Assembly: GCA_017998715.1 (NCBI GenBank)
Contig: JAGOCP010000008.1
Location: 1 to 33,213, forward strand
From: Thermoanaerobaculia bacterium
Lineage (GTDB): Bacteria; Acidobacteriota; Thermoanaerobaculia; Multivoradales; JAGPDF01
Length of the DNA stretch: 33,213 nt
Direction: 5' to 3'
A model generated the notes under the pieces. That model was given only the letters and a program-made list of their open reading frames with translations, was not told the DNA's origin and made no database searches. The position numbers and the translations under genes are program-made. Below, piece by piece: positions 23,763 to 31,436 of the stretch (its first letter is position 1; each line of letters opens with the position of its first letter).

Positions 23763-25475
23763 CTACGGCGCGTCGGGCCAGGCGGCGGTCGTGCCCTCCT
23801 CGAAGCCGTCGCCGAAGATCCGGCTGTCGACGGTGAAGAGGTGGAAGCGGCCGTCGACCAGCTCGTCGGAGTAGTAGAGCGTGCCGGCGCTGTCGGGGAA
23901 GACCTCGAAGGTGGAGATCCGGCCGCCGGCGACCGGGTCGCCGTTCAGGCGTTTGTCCTGGACGTAGCGTGGCGAGAGACGCTGTTCGTAGAGACCGCGC
24001 TGATCGGACGGCGCGTCTTCGTCGACGGTGAAGACGACGCGTCGCCCGTCGGGATGGAATCTCCACAGGGTGCCGGTCGAACGGTCCGGACCCGGAATCG
24101 AGCTGTCGTTGGTGATCCGGTCCTGGGTCGCGGAACCGTCAGCCGGCACCGAATAGAGGTCGAAGCGGTCGTTCTGCGAGATGTCGGCGCGGAAGACGAT
24201 CGACGCACTGTCGGGCGTGAACTCCAGGCCGGTGACGTCGGATCCCGCGGCGACGATGCCCGAAACCAGCTGCACCGCGAGCGTCGACGGCCCGGCGATC
24301 GGCACCGACCAGGCGCGGAAGGTCTCGTTCGTCGTTTGGTCGGCGATGTAGGCGACGCGCGTGCTGTCGGGGGAGATGTCGAAGGAGCTCTCGACATCGC
24401 CGCCGGCAACGAGGGCCGGGTTGAGGCGCACCATTGCGCCGGCGGGGCCGGCGATCGGCACGCTCCAGAGCTCGAAGCGCTCGTCGACGAGCTTGTCGGC
24501 GCGCAGCACCATGTACTGCCCATCCGGTGACGTGGAGAACGACTGGATCGCTCCGCCCTCGACGAAGCTCCCGCCGAGGGAGACCGACTCGGAGGCCGGT
24601 CCCGCCATCGGCACGCTCCAGAGTTGGTTGGTGCGGTCCCCCACCGGGGTGTCGCAGGTCAGGGCATAGGCGATGCGCTCGGCCTGGGCCGAGGCCGCGA
24701 CGAGGAAGGCGATGCAACCCGGCGGCGCCGCGTCGAGCAGGGAGACCCCGGCCGCCGCCGGGCCGGCGAGCGGCGCCGACCAGAGCCTGACCGCGCCGGT
24801 TGTGGTGTTGTAGATCAGCAGCACGACCCGGCTGTCGGAGACGACCAATCCGCCGTAGATCTGCTCCTCGACGGTGAGATCGAAGTCGAGCCGCACGCTG
24901 GCCGCGGCCGGCCCGGCGACCGGCACGCCCCAGAAGCCGACCCCCGACGCCGTTTCGGCCAGATACCCGATGCGCCCGCCGGCTGCCGGTATCGTGGACC
25001 CGGAGACGCCGGCGCCAGTGACTGGCAGATTGAGCTTGACGGCGGAAGCCGGTGTGCCGGCGATAGGCGCGCTCCAGAGCTCGTCGAGGCCGGACGTTTC
25101 GAGATCACCGCGGTAGATGACGAACCGGCCGTCGATGGAGAGCTCGAGGCTCTGCACTGCGCCAAGCGGTCCATACGGCGACAGCCGGTGGAGCTCGGAG
25201 CCGCTGCGGCGCCGCGAGTAGACCGCCTCGGCACCGGTGTTCTCGACGTCGCCGACGAACACCACCCACTCGCCGCGCCGATCGACCTCCCACAGGAAGC
25301 TCACCGACGAACCTGGCTCGCCCGGAGGCGAGAACTGCCGCCAGACATAGTCGGGAGGCAGGGATAGCTGGGCGGCGGCCGGGACTGCGGCGAGCGCGAG
25401 AAGCGCGGCGAGTGGCAGAGGTGCCTTGGAGAAATCACTTCGCAGCCACCGGAGTCCGAGAACGCTCATGCCCAT
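23763..25475 (-). CDS. secreted beta-propeller protein (TolB/WD40-like repeats) with C-terminal DGFE tail
   Basis: This 570-aa protein has a signal peptide ending near PAAAQ (about residue 36). A string of WD40/TolB-type beta-propeller blades follows. Six blades contain a near-identical strand of the form W-S-x-P-x-A-G-P with a following V-x-L, repeating every 48-54 residues. Later blades carry FTPDSASIVFRAD and FHPDGRRVVFTVDED. The last residues read IFGDGFEEGTTAAW plus five, a tail shared with the two delta-60 proteins upstream. There is no membrane anchor and no enzyme motif, so a surface or secreted binding role is likely. ATG 25475 is chosen for the signal peptide; ATG 25469 is equally possible. 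It converges on trmO with 16 bp between. Confidence 0.78.
   Translation of the reverse strand: MGMSVLGLRWLRSDFSKAPLPLAALLALAAVPAAAQLSLPPDYVWRQFSPPGEPGSSVSFLWEVDRRGEWVVFVGDVENTGAEAVYSRRRSGSELHRLSPYGPLGAVQSLELSIDGRFVIYRGDLETSGLDELWSAPIAGTPASAVKLNLPVTGAGVSGSTIPAAGGRIGYLAETASGVGFWGVPVAGPAAASVRLDFDLTVEEQIYGGLVVSDSRVVLLIYNTTTGAVRLWSAPLAGPAAAGVSLLDAAPPGCIAFLVAASAQAERIAYALTCDTPVGDRTNQLWSVPMAGPASESVSLGGSFVEGGAIQSFSTSPDGQYMVLRADKLVDERFELWSVPIAGPAGAMVRLNPALVAGGDVESSFDISPDSTRVAYIADQTTNETFRAWSVPIAGPSTLAVQLVSGIVAAGSDVTGLEFTPDSASIVFRADISQNDRFDLYSVPADGSATQDRITNDSSIPGPDRSTGTLWRFHPDGRRVVFTVDEDAPSDQRGLYEQRLSPRYVQDKRLNGDPVAGGRISTFEVFPDSAGTLYYSDELVDGRFHLFTVDSRIFGDGFEEGTTAAWPDAP
24288..25070 (-). repeat. six tandem WSxPxAGP blade repeats inside the propeller gene
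   Basis: Six copies of the P-I/V/M/L-A-G-P strand are centred near 24297, 24453, 24606, 24768, 24918 and 25062. The steps are 156, 153, 162, 150 and 144 bp, all whole codons. Nucleotide identity is highest around the CCGATCGCCGG core. Confidence 0.75.
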
Positions 25476-25577
25476 GAATACGCGAATCGAACCCGGCGGG
25501 CGACATCCGATCTCACTCATCCGCATCCCGGGAGGAAAGGCCATCCCGTCGCCTGGAACCGCGAATGGCGGCTCGCC

Positions 25578-26918
25578 TCAGTTCCCCAGCCACCCCGAGA
25601 CCGACCCGCGCTCGAAGCCGTCGGTGAAAATCAGGGCGCTCTGGGTGCGCAGGATAGCGAAGGCGGAGCTTTGGGCACTGTCGGCGGGGCTCGTGGCGGC
25701 GCCGGCGGCGACGAGCTTCCCGCCGACGAACGCCGCTGCATAGGCGGCATCGGCCGCATCCGGCGCGGCATTGAACTCGTAGCGGACGACGCCGTTGTCA
25801 TCGAACGAGTTGTCGAGGGTGCCGTTCGTCTCCAGGCGCGCGAGAAAGAACCCGCCGAGCTCCGCACCGGTGTGGTCGATCGAGCCTGCGGCCACGACCT
25901 TCCGATCACTCTGCAGCTGGAGCGAGTTGAGTCGCGTGCCCTCTTCCAGGTCGAGATCGACGACGCCACTCGTGCCGAAGCCGGTATCGACGGCGCCGGT
26001 CGAGGTGCGCGCCAAAATGAAGCTCTGGCCCGCAATCAGAATCCGCCCGGAGACCGGATCGAGCTGGAGAGCGTCCGGAGAAGAGAACGGTGCGCCGTCG
26101 ACGAAGGCGATCCCGTCGCCGCCGCCGAAAGTCGGGTCGAAGTTTCCGGCGGTGGTCAGGCGGACGAGGAAGAGGTCGTGCGTGGCCACCGGAGTCGCTC
26201 CGATGACGACCGGTCGGCCGGCCTCGTCCACCGCGACCCGGATCGAGTTGTGGATCGCACCGGGGTCAGCGGTGAAGATCGCCCAGCCATCGTCGCCGAA
26301 AGCGGTGTCGATCTCGCAGTCGGCGTCCAGCCGGAGCACGAAGAGGGCGTTCGGAGCGCACAGCTCGCAGCTTCCGGCGACGAAGTAGCCGCCGTCCGGA
26401 CTGCGGGCGATCGCGTGCCCACCGAGATTGCCACCGGGAACCGGCACGTCCGGGATGATCTTGAGGCCGCCCGGCCCGAACGAAAGATCGGGCAGCCCAT
26501 TGGCGAGGATGCGCGCGAAGGCGATCGACGGATCGCTGTAGCGGTCGCGACCCGCGAGCACGATGGCGCCGTCGGGCTGGACGAAGATCGCGAGAACGAT
26601 GCCGTAGCTTTCGGGTGTCGCCACCTCGACGATCCCCGAGCTGCCGAAGGCGAGGTCGGGGGAGCCGTCGGACGCCAGTTTGACCAGCGCGAAGTGGTTG
26701 GAGCTGTTCGAGGTCTGTCCCATCGAACCGGCGACGAGGATCGAACCGTCCGAGAGCCCGGCGACGGCGCGGGCTGTGGCCGTGTTTTCGGCAGCGGACG
26801 GCGCCGCGATCACCTGTTTGCCGTCGCCCGCAAAGGCGCTGTCGAGATCGCCGTCGGCGGCGTGGAGCGCGGGCGGCAGCAGGAGCGTCAGGGCGATGGC
26901 GAGCGGGCGACGGAGCAT
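25578..26918 (-). CDS. secreted delta-60 repeat protein (copy 1) with C-terminal DGFE tail
   Basis: This 446-aa protein has a signal peptide (RRPLAIALTLLLPPALHA) followed directly by ADGDLDSAF, the start of the first delta-60 repeat. About seven repeats follow, each with a D-G-x-I-x-V-A-G strand, an F-x-L-x-R/K-L strand and a closing D-x-x-F-G-x-x-G turn (PDLAFGSSG, PDLSFGPGG, IDTAFGDDG, VDTGFGTSG, LDNSFDDNG). Such repeats form beta-propeller-like surfaces on exported proteins; the function is unknown. The tail is ALIFTDGFERGSVSGWLGN. It is paralogous to the gene at 28590-29951, most closely in the last 90 residues. The ATG has GGAG 10 nt upstream, inside a small hairpin. Confidence 0.8.
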   Translation of the reverse strand: MLRRPLAIALTLLLPPALHAADGDLDSAFAGDGKQVIAAPSAAENTATARAVAGLSDGSILVAGSMGQTSNSSNHFALVKLASDGSPDLAFGSSGIVEVATPESYGIVLAIFVQPDGAIVLAGRDRYSDPSIAFARILANGLPDLSFGPGGLKIIPDVPVPGGNLGGHAIARSPDGGYFVAGSCELCAPNALFVLRLDADCEIDTAFGDDGWAIFTADPGAIHNSIRVAVDEAGRPVVIGATPVATHDLFLVRLTTAGNFDPTFGGGDGIAFVDGAPFSSPDALQLDPVSGRILIAGQSFILARTSTGAVDTGFGTSGVVDLDLEEGTRLNSLQLQSDRKVVAAGSIDHTGAELGGFFLARLETNGTLDNSFDDNGVVRYEFNAAPDAADAAYAAAFVGGKLVAAGAATSPADSAQSSAFAILRTQSALIFTDGFERGSVSGWLGN

Positions 26919-26919
26919 G

Positions 26920-26936
26920 GTGGGAGTTCTCCCCAC
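26920..26936 (-). promoter_or_regulatory. RBS-containing hairpin of delta-60 copy 1
   Basis: On the minus strand GTGGG and CCCAC pair around a 7-nt loop, and the ribosome site GGGGAG runs from stem into loop, 10 nt from the ATG at 26918. The rest of the gap to the SDR gene (26937-27052) holds nothing I recognise. The other delta-60 gene has a comparable arrangement. Confidence 0.35.
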
Positions 26937-27052
26937 AAGAGAGAACGCACAACCGCGTCCGGGAGCGACAGTGCCGGCAGGCGGCTTGCGAGTGAGGGCA
27001 GGTCGGGGCAGACGGCGAGGCCAGCCTACAGGGGGCGAGCGGCTTCGGCGCT

Positions 27053-27772
27053 TCAGCCGACGAGGCCGCCGTCAACCGGGATCGCCGCACCGGTGACGAA
27101 GGCGGCGTCGTCGGAAGCGAGGAAGAGGCAGACGCGGGCGACGTCGTCGGCCGTCCCCAGGCGACGGAGCGCCGTCCGCGCGACGATCGCCTTCCTGAAC
27201 TCGACCGCGGCGGCGCTGTTCATCGCCGTATCGATGTAGCCCGGAACGACAGCGTTGACGGTGATACCGGCCGGCCCCAACTCACGCGCCCAGACCCGGG
27301 TGAGACCGAGGAGTCCGGCCTTGGCGGCGGCGTAGGCGGTCTGGCCGGGGAAGCCGGCGACGGCGAGGATCGAGGAGAAGTTGACGATCCGCCCGCCACC
27401 GCGCCGGCGCAGGAGCGGCAGCAGCGCCTGCGTGCAGTGGAGAGCGCCGGAGAGATTGACGTCGAGCACGCGGCGCCACTCTTCGGCCGTCACCTCCGCG
27501 ACCGTAGGCGAGCGGGCGAGATTGATTCCGGCGTTGTTGATCAGGATGTCGATGCCCGGCAGCCGCTCTGCGAGCGCCGCCGCTGCCACTGCGACGGCAG
27601 CCGCGTCGGCGACATCGACGCGCTCGACAGGATTCTCCTCCGCTCCGGCATCCAGGTCCCAGACCACGACCTCGGCGCCCTCGGCGCGAAAGCGCTCGAC
27701 GGTCGCTCGCCCAATGCCGCGCGCGCCGCCGGTGACGACGGCGATCTTGCCGCTGAGCCGACCGCCAGTCAT
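27053..27772 (-). CDS. short-chain dehydrogenase/reductase (FabG-like)
   Basis: This 239-aa classical SDR has the cofactor motif TGGARGIGRA near residue 14, INNAGINLA, the catalytic serine in IVNFSSILA, and YAAAK with the catalytic Tyr and Lys. It ends in the typical GAAIPVDGGLVG. The sequence resembles 3-oxoacyl-ACP reductase-like enzymes, but the substrate cannot be assigned. An acidic residue after the second strand (VVWDLDAG) favours NAD(H) over NADP(H). Its ATG overlaps the stop of the preceding SDR gene by 4 bp, so the two are translated together and may act in one pathway. Confidence 0.88.
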   Translation of the reverse strand: MTGGRLSGKIAVVTGGARGIGRATVERFRAEGAEVVVWDLDAGAEENPVERVDVADAAAVAVAAAALAERLPGIDILINNAGINLARSPTVAEVTAEEWRRVLDVNLSGALHCTQALLPLLRRRGGGRIVNFSSILAVAGFPGQTAYAAAKAGLLGLTRVWARELGPAGITVNAVVPGYIDTAMNSAAAVEFRKAIVARTALRRLGTADDVARVCLFLASDDAAFVTGAAIPVDGGLVG

Positions 27773-28524
27773 GGCTTCGCCCCCTGAGGAGCCGCCCGAG
27801 CAGGTCGCTTCGCCGGAAACAGGTCGAGCTCGGTCAGGTCGGCCCCGGGAGGCAGCTCGAGCGCGAAACGGACCGTCGCCGCGACCTCCTCAGCCTCGAG
27901 CATCGCCTCGCGACCCGAGAGGGCAACGCCCGAGGCGGCGAAGAAGCCGGTGGCGGTGAGATCGGGGCAGACCAGGACGACGCGCACGCCGCTGTCGCGA
28001 ACCTCCTGGCGCAGACATTCGGTGAAACCGCGCAGGGCGAACTTCGACGCTACGTAAGGTGTCCCCTGCGGCCAGCCGCGCTTCGAAGAGACCGAACCGA
28101 TGTTGACGATGGCGCCTTGGCCCTGCCCGGCGAGGATCGGCACGACATGTTTCGCCGCCAGGATCGCGCCGCGCACGTTGACCGCCCAGACCCGGTCGAG
28201 GAGCGCCGCGTCGAGTTTGTGCACCAGCCCGAAACCGCCGATGCCGGCGGCGTTGACCAGAATGTCGAGCCGGCCGAAGGCGCCGATGGCGCGAGCGACC
28301 AGGCGTTCGATCGCCGACTCGTCGGCGACATCGGTCGGCACCGCGAGGGTGCTCCCTGGCAGGTGCGCGAGCTCCGCTACCACCGTTTCCAGTTCTGCTT
28401 GGCGCCGCGCCGCGAGAACGACGTGCGCTCCGGCACCGGCGAGCTCCGCGGCGATCGCCCGCCCAATGCCGGAGCTCGCACCGGTGACGATCGCGACCTG
28501 GCCTGCGAGAGAGGCGGATGGCAT
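27769..28524 (-). CDS. short-chain dehydrogenase/reductase
   Basis: This 251-aa SDR carries TGASSGIGRAI, the NADP-type basic pair in LAARRQAELE, VNAAGIGG, the catalytic serine in NIGSVSSKRG, and YVASK. The C-terminal part (TELDLFPAKRPARAAP) differs from the adjacent SDR, and the two are not close paralogs. It probably acts on a different oxidation state or cofactor from its partner, given its Arg-Arg versus the partner's Asp. It is first in the pair, with a TAGAGT element 7 nt before the ATG and no ribosome site, suggesting a leaderless mRNA. The substrate is unknown. Confidence 0.87.
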   Translation of the reverse strand: MPSASLAGQVAIVTGASSGIGRAIAAELAGAGAHVVLAARRQAELETVVAELAHLPGSTLAVPTDVADESAIERLVARAIGAFGRLDILVNAAGIGGFGLVHKLDAALLDRVWAVNVRGAILAAKHVVPILAGQGQGAIVNIGSVSSKRGWPQGTPYVASKFALRGFTECLRQEVRDSGVRVVLVCPDLTATGFFAASGVALSGREAMLEAEEVAATVRFALELPPGADLTELDLFPAKRPARAAPQGAKP

Positions 28525-28531
28525 GGGGTGG

Positions 28532-28537
28532 ACTCTA
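28532..28537 (-). promoter_or_regulatory. TAGAGT -10-like element for the SDR pair
   Basis: TAGAGT on the minus strand lies 7 nt before the ATG at 28524, with no ribosome site between. The identical TAGAGTCC string occurs at 19363-19370. The 65-bp gap to the upstream delta-60 gene contains no clear terminator. Confidence 0.35.
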
Positions 28538-28589
28538 TGCGACGGAGACCTCGCGCGCGGCAGCAGGCGGACAGGCGATTCGTCGCGAT

Positions 28590-29951
28590 TCAGTTTCCCA
28601 GCCAGGCCGAGGTCGAGGCGCGTTCGAAGCCGTCGGTGAAGATGAGGGCGCTCCGGGTGCGCAGAACGGCGAAGGCGCGATCGTTCAACGGGCCAATGCC
28701 GGCGTAGCCAGCGGCGACGAGCCGGCCGCCCGGGAGAGCAAGAGCGGAACCAATGTCGCGCGCGTCGACGTCGCGGTCGAACTCGTAGCGAACGACGCCG
28801 TTGCCATCGAAGCTGTTGTCGGCTCCGCCCTCCGGCAGGAGGCGCGCGAGCAGAAAGCCGCCCTTCTGGGTGCCGGTGTGGTCGATATGACCGGCGAGAA
28901 CGATCCTGCGGTCGCTCTGCACCGCGATCGCGCTCATCCAGCTGCCCTCTTCGAGCGTCATGTCGGCGAAACCGTCTACGCCGAAAGCGGTGTCGATCTC
29001 TCCCGCGGTGTCGAGTCGCACGACCAGACCGGCGTCGAAGTTCGCGTCGTTGTCGCGCAGCGAGAGAATCGGCTTCCAGGTCGACGGATCGAGCGCCAGG
29101 TCGGCCGCGACCCAGACCTCGCCGAAGTCGACGATGTTCACGAGCTCGGCCAGGCCCGTCGTGCCGACGCGCAGGTAGACCGGGCGGTAGCTCGACGGCG
29201 CGAGAGCGTTGGCGGCGACGTGGATCCGGCCGAGGTCGTCGATCTCGACCGCGGCTGCGGACTCGGCGGTCGCGCCCGGAATGTCGAGCAGGGTCCAGCC
29301 GTCGCTCGAGAAGGTCGGGTCGGGAGCGCCGTTCTCGTCGATTCGCAGCAGGAAGATGTGTCCCTGGATGAATCCAGCGGGCGGACTCGAGGTCCCGAGA
29401 AGAACGACTTTGCCGTCCGGCTGCCGCACCGCATCTTCAATGTAGACCGATGTCGTCGCGTCCGGAAGCACGTCGAAGACGATCTTTCCGCCGGTGCCGA
29501 AGCCGGTGTCGAGGTCGCCGCCGGCCGTCAGGCGAGCGACTCCGGGCAGAAAGACGGTCGCCGTCTCGACGGTGCCGATGAGCAGGCTCTTGCCGCCCGG
29601 CAGCGTGAGGACTTGCCGCAGGCTGTCGCCTTCGTTGTCTCCGACGTCGAACGGGACGCGGGTGAAGCCCTGCTCGCCGAAGGCGGTGTCGACGCTGCCG
29701 TCGGCGCCGTAGCGCACGACACCGAAGTCCATGCTCGTGACTTTCACCTGGCCGCCGACCAGAATGGAGCCGTCAGCCGCCGCAGCAACTGCGAGGGCGT
29801 GCGTGAAGTCGACGCCCCAGTCCTGGATGTCCTGGCCGTCGCTGGAGAAGCCGGTATCGAGGTCGCCGTCGGCGGCGCAAAGCATCTGCGGCAGCGCGAG
29901 TGCCAGGGAGATGGCTGCGGCGAGCGACGCGTTCCGAAACCGTGGGCACAT
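28590..29951 (-). CDS. secreted delta-60 repeat protein (copy 2) with C-terminal DGFE tail
   Basis: This 453-aa protein has a signal peptide (LAAAISLALALPQMLCA) and then ADGDLDTGF, as in the paralog at 25578-26918. Repeats close with turns such as VDTAFGEQG, LDTGFGTGG, IDTAFGVDG and ADNSFDGNGVVRYEF. The tail ALIFTDGFERASTSAWLGN is nearly identical to that of copy 1. There are no catalytic motifs or lipobox; the cysteine at the signal cleavage region (QMLCAAD) lacks a convincing lipoprotein context. The ATG has a strong GAGGAGAA ribosome site with GGAG 10 nt upstream, the same spacing as copy 1. The two copies flank the SDR pair and are all on one strand. Confidence 0.82.
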   Translation of the reverse strand: MCPRFRNASLAAAISLALALPQMLCAADGDLDTGFSSDGQDIQDWGVDFTHALAVAAAADGSILVGGQVKVTSMDFGVVRYGADGSVDTAFGEQGFTRVPFDVGDNEGDSLRQVLTLPGGKSLLIGTVETATVFLPGVARLTAGGDLDTGFGTGGKIVFDVLPDATTSVYIEDAVRQPDGKVVLLGTSSPPAGFIQGHIFLLRIDENGAPDPTFSSDGWTLLDIPGATAESAAAVEIDDLGRIHVAANALAPSSYRPVYLRVGTTGLAELVNIVDFGEVWVAADLALDPSTWKPILSLRDNDANFDAGLVVRLDTAGEIDTAFGVDGFADMTLEEGSWMSAIAVQSDRRIVLAGHIDHTGTQKGGFLLARLLPEGGADNSFDGNGVVRYEFDRDVDARDIGSALALPGGRLVAAGYAGIGPLNDRAFAVLRTRSALIFTDGFERASTSAWLGN

Positions 29952-29962
29952 GGTCGTGGTTC

Positions 29963-29984
29963 TCCTCGAGTGGAAGAACGAGGA
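29963..29984 (-). promoter_or_regulatory. RBS-sequestering hairpin of delta-60 copy 2
   Basis: On the minus strand TCCTCG pairs with CGAGGA (6 bp, 10-nt loop), and the 3' arm is the ribosome site of the gene starting at 29951. Pairing would mask the site, so it could tune translation. No ligand-binding core is evident. Confidence 0.35.
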
Positions 29985-30055
29985 ATCCCGTCGCGCGGCG
30001 CCATCGACGGCTGCAGGTGGGGCAGAATGAGCGATGCTGCCGAAGGAGATGGATC

Positions 30056-31042
30056 ATGTCCGGACGATCGCTTGCCGCCCGCTCTGTTCCTAGCCTGCTG
30101 CTCGCCGTCATGCTCCTTGCGACCGGCGCCAGCGCCGATCCGCCGCACCCTTCCACCTTCTCGATCGTCGCCGCCGATCCGGCGACGGGGGAGGTGGGTG
30201 TGGCGGTCGCCAGCCGGTTTTTCGCCGTCGGCTCGGTGGTGCCGTACGCTCGCGCCGGCGTGGGCGCGGTGGCGACGCAGGCTTCGGCGAACACGACCTA
30301 CGGGCCGGGAGCGCTCGACCTCCTGGCCCACGGCGCGAGTCCCAGCGAGGCGCTCGCCATCCTCACCCGCGCCGACGATGGGCAGAGTCACCGCCAGGCG
30401 GGCATCGTCGCGGCGAGCGGAGCGTCGGCGACGTTCACCGGCCCCGAGTGCAGCGCCTGGGCTGGAGGCCGCAGCGGTCCGGGCTACGCTGTGCAGGGCA
30501 ACATCCTGACCGGCGAGCCGGTGGTCGCATCGATGGAGAAGGCGTTCCTCGCGAGCGCCGGCAAGCCCCTCGCCGAACGTCTCTACCTGGCGATCGTCGC
30601 CGGCGATGCCGCCGGCGGCGACAGCCGCGGCAAGCAGTCTGCGGTACTCCTGGTGTCGCGCGCCGGCGGCGGCTACGGTGGCAAGGACGACCGGGCGATC
30701 GACATTCGCGTCGACGACCACGCCGAGCCGATCGTCGAGCTCGGCCGGCTCACCCAGCTCGCGCTGCTCAACGACCTGTGGAATCGTGGCTGGGCGGCGT
30801 TCCGCGACGGCAAACGGGGTGAGGACCTGAAGTGGCAGGAGATGACCCTGGCGCGCGCGGAGGCGACACAGGCCGGCGTCCTCCCCGAAGTCCTCTACGA
30901 CACCGCGGTCATCCGCCTGGCGAACGGCGACGAGCCCGGCGCCCGCGCCGCCCTCGCCGGCGCCCTGGCACTCAACCCGAAGCTCGCGCAGCAGGCGGCG
31001 GTCGACGGCGACCTGGCCGGGCTGCGGGCGGCGAAGCCGTAG
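30056..31042 (+). CDS. secreted DUF1028 family protein
   Basis: This 328-aa protein has a signal peptide (SVPSLLLAVMLLATGASA) followed by a DUF1028 domain: HPSTFSIVAADPATGEVGVAVASRFFAVGSVVPYARAG, GNILTGEPVVASME, and VLLVSRAGGGYGG. DUF1028 proteins resemble Ntn-hydrolase folds, but their reaction is not established. The last 100 residues are helical and include a TPR-like unit (GDEPGARAALAGALALNPKLAQQ). The ATG at 30056 follows GAAGGAGAT. CAGAAT at 30023-30028 may be the -10. It diverges from the delta-60 gene, and both products are exported. Confidence 0.87.
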   Translation: MSGRSLAARSVPSLLLAVMLLATGASADPPHPSTFSIVAADPATGEVGVAVASRFFAVGSVVPYARAGVGAVATQASANTTYGPGALDLLAHGASPSEALAILTRADDGQSHRQAGIVAASGASATFTGPECSAWAGGRSGPGYAVQGNILTGEPVVASMEKAFLASAGKPLAERLYLAIVAGDAAGGDSRGKQSAVLLVSRAGGGYGGKDDRAIDIRVDDHAEPIVELGRLTQLALLNDLWNRGWAAFRDGKRGEDLKWQEMTLARAEATQAGVLPEVLYDTAVIRLANGDEPGARAALAGALALNPKLAQQAAVDGDLAGLRAAKP

Positions 31043-31146
31043 GCGACTCGTCCGAAGCCCGTTCGCCACGAGAGGAGCGAACCGGCGATCGCCCGCCCGA
31101 AGGGAGGTTGTGGAGCACTGAGCGGTCGGCGACGATGTGAGGCACC

Positions 31147-31332
31147 ATGACCCCCACCTGTCTCGCCTGTGGCCGCAGCGACGATGAAACTCCGCTCGTG
31201 CAGCTCCTCCATCGCGGCGTCGCGCGCTACATCTGCCCGCAACACCTGCCGATCCTGATCCACAACCCGGCCGAGCTCGTCGGCAAGCTCGAAGGGGCGG
31301 AGCAGTTGCGACCCGCCGAGCATCACGACTGA
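31147..31332 (+). CDS. 61-aa putative zinc-binding protein
   Basis: This small protein contains C5-x2-C8 and a later CPQH pair (around residue 30), enough for a single treble-clef or ribbon-type zinc site. The rest is LLHRGVARYICPQHLPILIHNPAEL, with a helical, charged C-terminus. Its function is unknown. The frame is supported by its tidy cysteine pattern and GC-rich third positions. No strong ribosome site is seen. It lies about 100 bp from the DNA glycosylase gene and could be its operon neighbour. Confidence 0.6.
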   Translation: MTPTCLACGRSDDETPLVQLLHRGVARYICPQHLPILIHNPAELVGKLEGAEQLRPAEHHD

Positions 31333-31424
31333 CGGCCACCGCAGGGCTGCCAACCCCGCCGCCCGGAGCCTCGCCGTCGCCTGCGGAGCCGGTAAGGCAA
31401 AGAGCTGGTCGGCGCTATTCCTGC

Positions 31425-31430
31425 GATACT
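31425..31430 (+). promoter_or_regulatory. GATACT -10-like element for tag
   Basis: GATACT (near-consensus TATACT) ends 6 nt before the ATG at 31437, with no ribosome site, again suggesting a leaderless mRNA. Confidence 0.35.
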
Positions 31431-31436
31431 GCCACC

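Noticed and set aside
25671-27239. 522-codon plus-strand open frame opposite delta-60 copy 1
   Set aside because: Shadow of the repeat protein: its apparent periodicity mirrors the delta-60 repeats on the other strand.
28518-30509. 663-codon plus-strand open frame across the delta-60 and DUF1028 genes
   Set aside because: It crosses two real genes on different strands and has no domain of its own.
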